DNA from: Fragaria x ananassa
Taxonomy: Eukaryota; Streptophyta; Magnoliopsida; Rosales; Rosaceae
Direction of reading: 5' to 3'
DNA: 64,000 bases
NCBI GenBank assembly: GCA_034370585.1
Contig: CP139767.1
Coordinates: 15,952,001 to 16,016,000 of the forward strand
Of this stretch, positions 46,245 to 57,100 are shown one piece after another. The notes below the pieces were generated by a model that had not been told where the DNA came from, made no database searches, and was given only the letters and a program-made list of their open reading frames with translations. Positions within the stretch are counted from its first letter, which is position 1, and the number at the start of each line of letters is the position of its first letter. Made by a program: the position numbers and the translations under genes.

Positions 46245-47325
46245 TTGCGTACACAACACCCAATTAACCACCGTCTCTGAAATATTTCCCGGAAGACTAT
46301 CAATTAACACCCTCAGAAATTTGCAAGGAAACAACGCGCGCAGGATCGGAGTTCGATCTTGGTCTCAAGAGTTGGCCGACTAAAATAAAAGAAAATCGGA
46401 AAACAATGAATTCAGACAGGAAATTAATCCGGCCAGATCGAGATATAAAACAAAGCAAGTTACGTTTATCAGTAGGTGGCAATGAAAAATGGATTTCAGA
46501 ATCGTCAAACTTTGCGGTTTAACGCGTCTTAAAATTTAACTGAGTGAAGTTATTATGCAAATTCCAGTAGTGAACTGCATAGCAATTCCTTCCGGCCAGA
46601 GATACAACAGTAGGTGGCAATCACAACTGAGCTTCAGACGTGTCAAGCTAGCCAAAGCTTGCGATTTAAACGTGGTCACTGATCAGCTTGAAGTCAAGTT
46701 TATATGAAACTTCCACTTAAGCTGTTAGCAATTGCTTCGTGCAGAACTACAATAGATATATAGATTATCCGGATCGAGTTTGGATTTGTTTCCGGGTTTG
46801 TAAATGGTCGACGTAGATAAAACTCGCTGCATTCTCTCTTTGGCCGGTCGCTCTTTATCAGCATATCATCATCATCTGTACGTCATTTGAGATATCATGA
46901 GTTTAGTATAATCAAACAATTTCCTAGATTCGTATGGCTAGCTTTGGTCAACGATGGAATATTCGTATGCAGTGCAGCTGTGAGCTAATCCGTTTATTCC
47001 AGCCATCTTCATCAACCGACTGGTTTTGGAGTCATTGTTAACATTACTCAATTACAGAAGGAAAGTCAAATAAATCTTCTCCAGGAAAGTACTGAGATAT
47101 ATGAAAGAAAGCGGGGGCACCATTCATATATTGAAGCAATTCTTCAAGAAATCATGTAACTTCTGTATGACAGCCAGCATTGCATATGCATTGGACTGTT
47201 GAAAACCAAAAACTGACCTTATCGATCTCTTGAAAACCGGTTGTTATGAAAGTTTGGTTTCACATAAATAACTAAAACTCGCTATATAGTAAAAAAGATT
47301 GAACTTTCTATGCATCTTGGTTACT
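46245..47325. other. Copy II spacer before small peptide gene 6
   Basis: Matches about 10490-11345 of copy I. No gene recognised. Confidence 0.5.
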
Positions 47326-47329
47326 CAGT

Positions 47330-47405
47330 ATGGTAAAGTTCCCCTCGAGTTCCGATCGTGAACTAATAATCTCCCTATTGCAAGTAACCCTCGACTATAA
47401 ATATC
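47330..47405 (+). promoter_or_regulatory. Promoter of small peptide gene 6
   Basis: GGTAAAGTTCCCCTC (about 47332) precedes TATA CTATAAATAT (47395-47404) by about 60 bp; the ATG is about 120 bp beyond the TATA. Confidence 0.6.
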
Positions 47406-47516
47406 ACATATCGGGGTGCAAAGTCCTTTATCTCCAAAGCCAATATCCTCAAGAGTTAAGACACAGCCAACATCACATACCTAAATCCTAGTTATATATA
47501 GAACTTATAGTTAAGC

Positions 47517-47729
47517 ATGCCTTCCAATAAGGACATCTGTGGGAAGGGCTCGACTGTACAAGATGGCCGAACCACCGGTACTGTCTGTTCTCCTCCATCT
47601 GGTCAGCAGGTACGCGGCAAGGGCTCGACTGTACAAGGTGGCCCAACCACCGGTACTGTCTGTTCTCCTCCATCTGGTCAGCAGGTACGCGGCCGACCGC
47701 AAAAGAAAACGAGGCATGTCAAATACTAA
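47517..47729 (+). CDS. Small peptide family member 6 (70 aa, internal 25-aa duplication)
   Basis: Paralog of the gene at 11538. It starts MPSNKDICGKGSTVQDG and ends with the same RGRPQKKTRHVKY. Between them a 75-bp unit (GKGSTVQ.G.TTGTVCSPPSG then QQVR) is present twice, at 47541-47615 and 47616-47690. The duplication is in frame and multiplies the QQVRGKGS motif. It has no signal peptide and is rich in Gly, Thr and Ser. The ATG context aagcATGcc is the family standard. Confidence 0.65.
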   Translation: MPSNKDICGKGSTVQDGRTTGTVCSPPSGQQVRGKGSTVQGGPTTGTVCSPPSGQQVRGRPQKKTRHVKY

Positions 47730-48917
47730 GCCATGGCCAGGTCCCATATACAGATGTTTCTGTAGCCTGTTCTTGTTACTTCTATCATCTATCATATATA
47801 TGTATATATGTATGTGTGTGTCTATATATACGATATTGGTTGATGATGAAACATATTTAAACAAAATACATTTGTGTTTATATATAAATCGTTCATTTTT
47901 TGTACACATTTCAATTCGATTCAAAGTTTTAATTAAACATTTGGTTTCAGTACGTTGTTATACATTATTGTGAGAATCTCACTGTGTAATAAATAGATAG
48001 AAGAAATACAAAATATAGTTGTTATTATTTCATTTGGTGCATAAACTATACTAATTTCTTCTAATTCATTTCAAGTATGATTGTGATATATGCCTTTTAT
48101 AATTTGTTTTTAATCCAAATGGAGGCCGACAGTGATGGAATGGATTTTATTCCGTTTGGACCTCAAAATGTCTATTTTATATGATCCTGTCTCCACTACT
48201 GGATCCTCGCTTCTACATCGTAACGTGTTCAACCTGGTTTTGATTCATTGTTGACATTTAGGTTAGGGGTCGTCAATGAATCGTCACGACGTTTTATCCA
48301 AATGTCAACTGGTGACGTTGTTGAAGTTCGAATGAATTGCATATATAGCGCTGTACTAGCTGTGTGCATCTGTCGACATGAAATTTCTTAGGAAAATGTA
48401 ATTATTCAAAGTGTAATTAATCGCCATCTGGAATATTAATTATATTTAGGAATGATCATATGAAAAGAAATTGCAGTGTACGTACTCGTGTACTCTCTCG
48501 TTCTTTCATTTTTTTGGGTTCGGTGGTCCCTCTTTGTATCATCGGACATGCCAATCATTTGGATGTATATGGTTCTCTTTTCTGAGTTACTTGAGTTTGG
48601 GCATAATATCATGTGTTTCAATATTGTTAGGGTTTCAATCTTTTTGCATGTTCATGGGAATAATGACATTGACATGTAAATCGATCAATACCATAATTCT
48701 AATTAATCTACCAGCTCAAATATGCACGACAAATGCTAAAAACTATTCCCGGAAAGCATAATTCAAAATGTACCAAACGATGAAAACGTTTTGAGAGATG
48801 TGTAAAACATAGGATATTCATCAAACCAAAACAGCTTCCTCTCAATGGTGACGGTGCTGCAGGGTTGGCTTGACATTCCAATTGAAGTGGATTGTAATTT
48901 CGATGATGTGTAAGTTC

Positions 48918-48955
<38 letters not shown>

Positions 48956-49925
48956 TCTTATATTACTAGAAAAAAAAAAGGTCAACAAATCCATGTATTT
49001 CCCAGAGGTTGGGAACAAAGTAAGCGCGAACTTACCCTTGAAGCGAGACTTGTTCAAATTAAAGCGTCCGTACGTGTAAGTACTCATCCTGGGTTGCGTG
49101 AAAATTAAGCACCCAATAAAACCTTCGTTGTCATTACAAGAATTTCTCATATACTTCGCCGAAACAGGAGACTGCGTCCATCATCAGAAGGCAGGCAGCT
49201 AGCTGCTGGCCCTGTGTTCGATCCTAGTCTGAAAAGGTGGCGACCAACTGAAATAAACAAATCAGAAACCATTGAATTTTGGGTGCACCAGTATTCGTAA
49301 GTTGACGATGAACAAATCAAGGGTTATAGTAATTTGCAGACCTATCTGTCAAATAACCTTCGCGTTTTTAACACGGTTTGGCCACTCCTTCAAGACTTGT
49401 AATATCCTTGATAACACCATCTGTCTGGTTAAATTTCAGAGTCTCTGCAGATAGAAATTGTTGCTCAGTTGCTTCCTGTGGTCGTTCTTGACCATTTCTT
49501 CTGTAATTTGATATATCAGCTGTGCCGATCCACCTACGTGTAACGTGTCTATTTTGTTTAATTACTATATTATCTGAGTTCAACAATTTCCTACTAAGCT
49601 TGCTTCTGGGATTAGATCATGATGCCCGTGTGAGTTGTGATTTGTGCTCAGTTTTGGATCACATTGGTCAATTTCAAGGTTTGAAGAATCAGACCTTAAT
49701 CTGATAAAGGAAATCAATGAGAAATATGAGAGAAAGCACCACGCAGAAGTGCAGAACCTTACATTACATTTTGCATATATTATTAAACCTCGCATTGCAT
49801 CCCATGCCATGAGGACGTCCTGGTTTAGGACAGCTGGTTTAGTATCCATTTTAGTTTTATAAAACTCACAGGGCAGCAGAAGTTGAAGTTTGTGTTACTT
49901 GGACATTAGAGTACGCGACTCGTTA
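47730..49925. other. Copy II spacer between small peptide genes 6 and 7
   Basis: Collinear with 11676-13815. It contains an (AT)n run near 48927. No convincing gene. Confidence 0.45.
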
Positions 49926-49968
49926 TTGTAAATTCCCCCCAACTTCCTTAATCACGGCTATAAATACG
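49926..49968 (+). promoter_or_regulatory. Promoter of small peptide gene 7
   Basis: TGTAAATTCCCCCC (about 49927) is followed about 30 bp later by TATA CTATAAATAC (49959-49968), about 100 bp before the ATG. Confidence 0.6.
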
Positions 49969-50063
49969 CTCAAAGCATGCAAATCATTTCAATCCATAAT
50001 CGGCTAGCATCTTAATTAAAAGACACAGCATCAGTTCCAATATTATTATCCTAAAGCATTAGC

Positions 50064-50171
50064 ATGGCTTCTCCTCAAGAATTGTTTGGAAAGAGTTCAA
50101 CTGTGAGAGGTAGTTCCAATAAGGGAAGTAGTGGATCTCAACCCACTGCTCAAGCGGTCTGCGGCAAATAG
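50064..50171 (+). CDS. Small peptide family member 7 (35 aa)
   Basis: Paralog of the gene at 13963, with identical ends (MASPQELFGKSSTVRGSS, SQPTAQAVCGK) and stop TAG at 50169. It differs only by two silent third-base changes and one inserted codon (Asn at residue 19). Two motif copies bracket a Ser/Gly-rich linker. It is the best-conserved pair in the cluster and the strongest evidence that these short frames are translated. Confidence 0.75.
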   Translation: MASPQELFGKSSTVRGSSNKGSSGSQPTAQAVCGK

Positions 50172-51509
50172 AAATGGAAACATGGATCAGAAGGAAGGCG
50201 TGTGCAGAATGGTGTCTTATATACATATATGGAAGGGTAGCTAGCTATTTGTACGTTCTTATATATCTGTGTTGTATTATATAAAGCAGATTAAATTCAT
50301 ATATATCTTCAATTCTTCATTCTTTGTACCCACTTCAATTCGATTCAAGATGTAAGCAGTATCAATATTTCATTTCAGTACGTACGTTGTTATAGTTGTA
50401 AATTGAATCCCACCATGTGTAATACATAGAAGAAATAGAATAGATTTATTTTATTTCTTTTGTTCATTAACTGTGTTGGCCGGTGTTGTGAGTAATTATT
50501 CGGTCTCTGAGTGAAAAGTGAATATGTGCTTATAACTTGAAGATATATACAATTTTAACAAAAGATTCCGATTTTCCGATTTTTCAAATCTTCCGTAGCA
50601 AAAATACGCGGGAATTACTTATACTTGAGCAAGACTTGAATAAACAGTGTACGTGTAACTGTGTAAGCCGGCCACCTCATCAATATGAAGGCCGGCCGGG
50701 TTTCGTGAACCACACCCAATCCACCACCGTCAGTCTAATTTCTCAAATATTTCCCGGAAACAGCTACCGGGAGAGCAGACTAAGGTAACATCCAGATAAT
50801 ACCATACGAAACCACGAAGGTGGATTCGATCCTGCTCGGAAAAGGTTGCAGACGTCCAAGTGAATCAAATACATAAGAAAACAATGAACTTGCATGTGTT
50901 CACGGAATCCGGGCAGAGTAGTTATAATGCAGCAAGCTATAAAACCCCACGCACGTACGTTGTTGCTGTTAGGTCGGTCTTGACCATCTCTGTTCATACT
51001 ATTCTGGTATCTTTGTCGATCCACGTACATTCACAAATCACAACAGTTTAACCTTGTGCTCTAAACGATATCGATCCTAGCCGGTTAGATTGAAGGTCCT
51101 GATCGATGCGCGATGACGTACATCCAAAACTGAAGAAAATTCAATCAATCTAAAGAAAGGAAATTTATGAGAAATAGGGATCGGAAGAGAGCATGAAGAA
51201 GCAACCGTACGTACGTAGTAAGTACGTTCAACAGCTTACACTTCTGTTTAATTAGAGCCTATTTCACAAATTGAAAAAAAAAAAAAAAAAACCAAGCATA
51301 AATTCATGTTAACGTTTATACCAAGTATCTGTCTGCTCTAAACAGAATTCCAAACCATCCAGTTCTTGTAAAAATACATACACTTTCTGTCTAATTTCTA
51401 TTTACGTACCTTGATTGATGAATTTATTTCTAACTGATTAAAATCAAACTTAAACGACATGAAAGAAAATATGCATGCATTTTATTTAAAATGACACACA
51501 ATTACACAT

Positions 51510-51601
51510 TTGATAAGGTTCCTTACAACCCCAAGCCAACATTCCACCCAATTTCCTAAACCTCAAATTACAGAAACCCCCCGCCGTTTGCTATAAATAT
51601 A
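51510..51601 (+). promoter_or_regulatory. Promoter of small peptide gene 8
   Basis: GATAAGGTTCCTTACAACCCC (about 51511) stands about 80 bp before TATA CTATAAATATA (51591-51601). Transcription start should lie near 51625, past the ATG at 51608, supporting the start at 51667. Confidence 0.55.
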
Positions 51602-51666
51602 CCCTAAATGGCGCTTGGAAATGCAAAACACAAAGAACATCAACACAAAAGTTATTACACTGTTAT

Positions 51667-51927
51667 ATGCAAAGTATGTCTTCGAAAAAGGACACTAGTC
51701 CCCAAGGCATTTTTGGGCGCTCTAAGGTCGTTGAGAAGGGAAAGAATTCACCTGGAAAGTTTGATACCAGTTCTTCATCATATCAGCACAGTCCTCAGGA
51801 ACTGTTTGGGCGCCATAACCACGATTATGGCATGGCTTCATCCAAAGATAACTCGACTTCGCAATCAACTGGTCAAGAAACTCTTGGAAAATCGAATGGG
51901 AAGAAGAAGGTAAAGGGAACTAAGTGA
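51667..51927 (+). CDS. Small peptide family member 8 (86 aa)
   Basis: Full-length counterpart of the truncated gene at 37525. It begins MQSMSSKKDTSPQGIFGRSK, has one Ser-rich module ending HSPQELFGR (residues about 46-54), then a C-terminal region HNHDYGMASSKDNSTSQS followed by a third motif-like TGQETLGK and a basic tail (KKKVKGTK) before TGA at 51925. So three motif copies sit at N-terminal, middle and C-terminal positions. The overlapping 102-codon frame at 51608-51913 is rejected because its ATG precedes the expected transcription start. An alternative in-frame ATG is at 51676. Function unknown. Confidence 0.7.
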   Translation: MQSMSSKKDTSPQGIFGRSKVVEKGKNSPGKFDTSSSSYQHSPQELFGRHNHDYGMASSKDNSTSQSTGQETLGKSNGKKKVKGTK

Positions 51928-51943
51928 TGATCGAAGAGTACGT

Positions 51944-51992
<49 letters not shown>

Positions 51993-52041
51993 GCAGCTTA
52001 TATAGAAAAAGGTTATGTCGTACGTTGGTATATATACTCGT

Positions 52042-52115
<74 letters not shown>

Positions 52116-52207
52116 TCGATCACTAAAGGGCGTATTTCATTTAAGTTGATCATAACCCTCAGAGGCTCGGAACAAAACCGATTCCTTTGCATATGCATGA
52201 ATATATA

Positions 52208-52392
52208 CAGTAGTGTTCACATGGTCACCTAGTGACCAAAGAAATCATGGTCAATCACTGTTGGATGTAAATCTAAGGGTAAGAAATATTATTTTAAAGT
52301 TAAGTTGTTTTGTTTTCCATCTTTAGATTTACATCCAACGATGATTGACCATAATTTCCTTAATCACTTGGTGACCATATGAACACCACTGG
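52208..52392. mobile_element. MITE-like element, 185 bp, TA-flanked
   Basis: Terminal inverted repeats of about 28 bp: CAGTAGTGTTCACATGGTCA at the left and the inverse of CCAGTGGTGTTCATATGGTCA at the right. The inner parts also pair (GGATGTAAATCTAA against TTAGATTTACATCC). TA stands on both sides (52206-52207, 52393-52394), compatible with a Tc1/mariner-type MITE, though the local AT-richness weakens this. Confidence 0.65.
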
Positions 52393-52537
52393 TAATATAT
52401 ATATTCTTTGATTTTATTTTGTTCATAAATGATGTAATTAACTTCAATTCTAAATAAAGATCCACCTATTATGAGATTGTTTCTATTTACAATTGATTAA
52501 TTATCGATCAATATTTATCAAATTTTGTCGTATGGCT

Positions 52538-52762
52538 TTATTCATTTACAAAGTCGCACACCAAGTTACCAACAAAGTTACATGCATAAAACCTAGTCAT
52601 AGCTAGTAATGATTCATAAAAGAAGAAGTATATATCAAGGTAGGTCATCAAGAGAGGATCAATTTCTGGTTCCTCAGCGACATGTATCTCATTAATAATC
52701 TCTAATTCCATAGGTACTGACGTCTCAGTAGTTTCAATTTCCATGGGGTCTATTGACGTCAT
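52538..52762 (-). CDS. Uncharacterised minus-strand frame (74 aa)
   Basis: Starts MTSIDPMEIETTETSVPMEL, acidic at the N terminus, then hydrophobic (YLDIYFFFYESLLAMTRFY). A CT-rich leader and a donor-like GTATG near 53130 upstream on the minus strand could belong to a 5' UTR exon. Copy I has related but non-open DNA around 38340-38420. I do not recognise it and it may not be a gene. Confidence 0.2.
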   Translation of the reverse strand: MTSIDPMEIETTETSVPMELEIINEIHVAEEPEIDPLLMTYLDIYFFFYESLLAMTRFYACNFVGNLVCDFVNE

Positions 52763-53574
52763 GGCAGCTGCCGTTTCTTGAACATCAACAATAATACAGA
52801 AGTTAGAGCTTGAAAATCAAAGAAAATGAAAATCATAAAAAGTTCAGAATTAATTGGTTCTTTGTACATGTCGATCAGTAATGATCAAATATAGTGAATC
52901 TAAGAGTTGTGTTGTGATGACATTAAGGGTAACAAAACTGAATTGTTATCACGAATGTTTGCTTTATTCTATTGTCATGGAAGGATATAATCAACTCACT
53001 GGTCTTTTTCTGTTTGGTTAAGTTGAAGACCATTCTTCACCCATGCTTATTTGAACAATCAAAAACATCATAAACCCAGAGCTCATATAAACGAAATTGG
53101 AAAGAAATTTATTGAGAGCAGAAGATCGTCATACCTTTTTGACTTGGAAATAAAAGCGAATCATAGATGATTATAGAGCTTTCTCTCTTTTGACCGGTTT
53201 CTCGATCTTTCTCTCTATGAGTGGCCTCTCGAGTTTCTCTTAGTTTCGTTTCGCGGTCTTTGGGCCTTTCCTGCGTAGCTTAGGTGGAAGGCGAAGAAGG
53301 CCCCCTTCCAGGGGGAAGCAGAGCTATCAGTGTTCATTATGAGCGCCAAAGAAAGAAGATCGATGAGTTTGAGAATTGGGAAATGGAAGATCGAGTCGCA
53401 TACAGGTTAGGTTAACTCGGGTTAGAACATGGTTTATTAACTTGACTTGATCTGAGCCGTTGCAGCTCATTAAAACAGATCGGACGGCAGAGAGTGTGTC
53501 CCTCATATAAACCCAAAAAATGGGATCCCCCATTGGAAGGGGACTTGGTATATATATACACACACACACATATA

Positions 53575-53865
53575 TATATATATACAGTTCTTATCCAGAG
53601 CGAAGCTTCACTTTAAAATTAAAGTGTGAAGTTCCTTATTTGACTCACCTTTCGGTCATATTTCTATATCTCTACAGTTCAGTTTGTAGAACCTAATGCA
53701 TAGATCACTGCTGCTAAGTTTCATTGAATTTGATGATCGTTTGACTTTTCATAATCATTATTTACACAAACAGTTCTGAATAGACATGTTTATGGTCCGT
53801 TCGTCGATTTAATCTAATTTAGTACCTTAACGATTACCAATTTGGATGAAACTTGGCAAGAATAT
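53575..53865. repeat. Dispersed repeat, first copy
   Basis: Begins ACAGTTCTTATCCAGAGC after an AT-run and includes AAATTAAAGTGTGA, TTATTT, TCTCTACAGTTC and TTAATCTAATTTAGTAC. A diverged relative lies at 61520-61790 in the same orientation. Probably a small non-autonomous element. Confidence 0.6.
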
Positions 53866-54007
53866 GGCAAATTTTCCAAAACTCACCACCCCCGTCCCCC
53901 TCTGGCTGCACGTGCTCCCCCCTCTGTTAGTTATATGTATGGCATACAGACAGTGGTTGATCTAGGATTTACAACCGGGGTGGGCTTGTGTCTTTTTTGT
54001 TCACCGA

Positions 54008-56349
54008 TGTCACATCCCGACCCTTTAATTTTTACCTTATTTACTAACTTGATTATAATAAGAATTTTACCGTCTTCGTCATTGAGGTAATAGGTTAATT
54101 GGTCCCTAGAGGGGTTTGGAGGACGGTTATTTTCAAAGAATTATTCGTAGGAGAAAAATTTGACGACGGTAAAAATGGTAAATTTTAGTTAGTAAAAAGT
54201 AATTTTTATTTGGGTATTATTTTGTGGTGTTATTTTTGACAGTTGGGGTTTTGTTTAAAGTGTTGGACCGGGTTAGAGGAGAGGCCCAATTTTTTTTCTT
54301 CCTTCTCTTTTTCCTCTTTGTCCTCCTCTTTCTTTTCTCTCTCCCGATTCTTCTCCCTTTGCCGGTGTTCTTTGACACGGCCTATCGCCGTCCGGCCACC
54401 AACCGCCGCCGCACCAGTCCTATTCGGTCGACCATCAACCCAGCCACCTCCCTGGACCGGTGACAGCCCCCCTAGCGCCGCCGATCGGGTGGAAACTAGC
54501 TCGAAGTGTTCGACTGCCGTAGCTCTCCATCATCGGAGCTCCCTCCTCCGGCTGCCATAGCCGGCGATTCTTGGCTCGTTGTGAAGCTCTCCTCCCATGC
54601 ATCAATCCCTCCAAAGGGCTCAACCTCTTTTGGTCTAGGTAAGGAGAATCGGTGAGTGGCAGTTCTAGGGCTTTTGTGATATTTTTGTTCGATTGACCTA
54701 GTTAGGCTTGGAATTGGTGTTTGTGCTAGTTAGGAAAGTTGTAGAGGGGGTTGAGAGGAAGCTGCTGTTGAATTTTGGTAGGCATTGGAGGTTGTCGGAA
54801 TCGGCCTCCGGCCGCCGCTGCGGCGGGGCTGGCGCCGGCGCCGCAGCTGGTTGGGAGATTTTAATGTTTTTAAATTTGGAATATTAAGGAGAGTTTATTA
54901 AAGTGAATTATGGAATTTTTGGATGAGTTTTGGATAGGTTTATGAATTTCTGAAGTGTGGTATTTTTGGCAGTTGAATAATGTAGAATCCAGCCGAAGGA
55001 TTTAAGCCATTAATATGTGGAAGGTTGAATTAGGGTTGCCGGTATGTTCGGTGAAGTTTGAGCCATTTTGAGTTAAGAATGGCGAAGTTGGATAATGATG
55101 AGTGTGTGGGAGGCTCACGTTTAATTTTGCCTATTTTGTTTAAATGTTGGATTTTTAGTTGGGAAATTAATTATATATTTGTGCCAGGGTTTGAGGGAAT
55201 CACCTCACTGGAGTGGCGACTTGGATTTCATCGAGCTTATGCCTAGAGTTGTGAGTGGACCTTTGTTTTAATTGAAAAGCATGCGATGAATTATCTGTTG
55301 ATCATTTATTTCTTTTCCTAAGATTTATTTCTTTCTCGGATATTTGGCAATTTTCCTCCTTTGGAGAGATCCCGAAAATGAGATTTTCGGTGGATATGTT
55401 TATGGATATTATGAGTATAGTATATATATAAATGCTAGCTAGCCATACGTGCTTGGTCCGTCATAATGAGGTAAAATGTCATTATGGATGACGTGAGTGT
55501 TAGACACTAGCGTCATAGCCCTATATGAAAACTACTTTCTTTTCTGGTTTATTTCAGTTTTCATATAGGGAGTCTACACGTACATAAATACACCGTCCTC
55601 TTCGGTCATAATGAGGAAAAATACCATTATGGCGCAATGTGAGCGTTAGACGCCAGCGTTGTAGCCTTATATGAATTTCTATTTTTCTAAATTGTTTCTA
55701 GGATTCATACAAGGAGTCTGACGAGTGTAAATACATACGAATATATGATTATATATAATTTAGCCTGAGAGGTTCCATTTTATTTGAGTTGGTGACTAGC
55801 CGGAGCTAGTCGTGAAATTGCCAGTTTTTGAGTTGAGAGCTTTTGAGCTGCCGCATGCAATATATTTTCTATGAAATTCAAATTGGGAATGCATAAATAT
55901 TTATTAATTTATTTTTGTCCACTCACTCTAACGTGTTTCAAATGTTTTCCCCTGGGCCATTCGTTTTAAAATGTCCAGTTGGCAGGTTTGCATGGTTGAG
56001 GTCGGGCGCACATGAAGAAGAGGCATAGTCAATAGTATAGCTTCCGCTCATTTCTAAATTTCTAATTCTTTTCCTCTCAGTTAGAATTGCTCTGAACCTA
56101 TAAATGGTTGGTTATGAGATTTGTTTAAAGTTAGTATTTAATTTGGGTGGTGTTGTGATTTGGGGAGCACGAAGGCTCCAGGAGTTTATGGTTGGATTTA
56201 AATTTTCAGAAGTGTTTGCAGGTTTTATTAGGAAGGGTTGTCCATTTTCAAGGGAGGTTATGCCGAATTTTCGGTAATATCTTCCTTGGAGGTGATCCCC
56301 GCAGGATTTACTCCGAATTTTAGGGTAAAATTAGTGGTGGGTCCTGATA
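54008..56349 (+). mobile_element. Solo LTR, 2342 bp
   Basis: Begins TGTCACATCCCGACC and ends GGTGGGTCCTGATA (TA replacing the usual CA), with a 5-bp duplication ACCGA on both sides (54003-54007, 56350-56354). No gag or pol sequence lies inside. Frames over 54224-54560 fall in a CT-rich leader and are not credible proteins. An internal tandem duplication of about 145 bp starts TCATAATGAGG at 55461 and 55606. Confidence 0.75.
55461..55750. repeat. Internal duplication in the solo LTR, 2 x about 145 bp
   Basis: Both units contain TCATAATGAGG, CATTATGG, GTTAGAC.CCAGCGT/TAGCGTC and ATATGAA.. ending in GGAGTCT-ACG. They are moderately diverged. Confidence 0.7.
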
Positions 56350-56354
56350 ACCGA

Positions 56355-57100
56355 AGTGATCATAAGAAGATTTTAGGCATCACCAACCACAATTTATTTA
56401 ATATTTTTTATTAAATAAAATGAAGAAAAGATTGTTTGAGGACCTTAATAAAAGCTAATGACAAAACAATAGTATATGTTTTCATCTTTAGCCGACGCCA
56501 AGCACCACGCGAGAGACTTCGCACAGAAGTATATGTTTTCATTTTTTTGTTTTATCCTTCATGGTTTGGTCTTGTTTGCTTTGACAGCCCTTCTGTTCAT
56601 GCTACTGATGACTTCCTTGATTACTTATGTTCAATCACTAGAGCTAGGAAAACAGGCAACTGTTTTAGTATTTAGTCTATTTTTCTCTTTCGTTTGTGGT
56701 TTTTAAGCACCCTCTGTAACCAAAAAAAAAAAGTATATGTTTTCATATTGACCCAAAAGAGAAGAATTGAAGACCATATATTGAAAGTAAATTCTAACTA
56801 GATCATATATACTACACAAAAGAGAAGCTGTGTCCTTCCAATTTGATTCCAGTATAAGGTTTTGGTCTTTTGGAGAGAAAATTAAGAAAGAAAAAAATGG
56901 ATGGATGACCAATTTGAACCCGGGCGGGCGAGGAATATATTAGCTAAAACATAGAGCTAAGCCTGCTGTACATGCAGATATGTTCATATAATATATACTA
57001 ACTAAATTATTTGTCAAAACCTCGATTGGGCTTGAGCCCTACCAAAGCTGTACATTGATCCGCGCCTGCATACAAATATGTACCACAAACAAATCCGAAG
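56355..57100. other. Region without a supported gene
   Basis: Contains the phrase AGTATATGTTTTCAT three times (about 56470, 56527, 56733), separated by AT-rich sequence. The 56436-56706 frames look like chance. Confidence 0.4.

Noticed and set aside
51951..52113. Long alternating Tyr-Ile frames
   Set aside because: Translations of (AT)n microsatellites, not proteins.
54224..54560. Overlapping frames in a CT-rich and GC-rich stretch
   Set aside because: They lie in the leader part of a solo LTR bounded by ACCGA duplications; no domain.
55058..55246. 62-codon frame MSHFELRMAKLDNDE...
   Set aside because: Inside the solo LTR, with no supporting signal.
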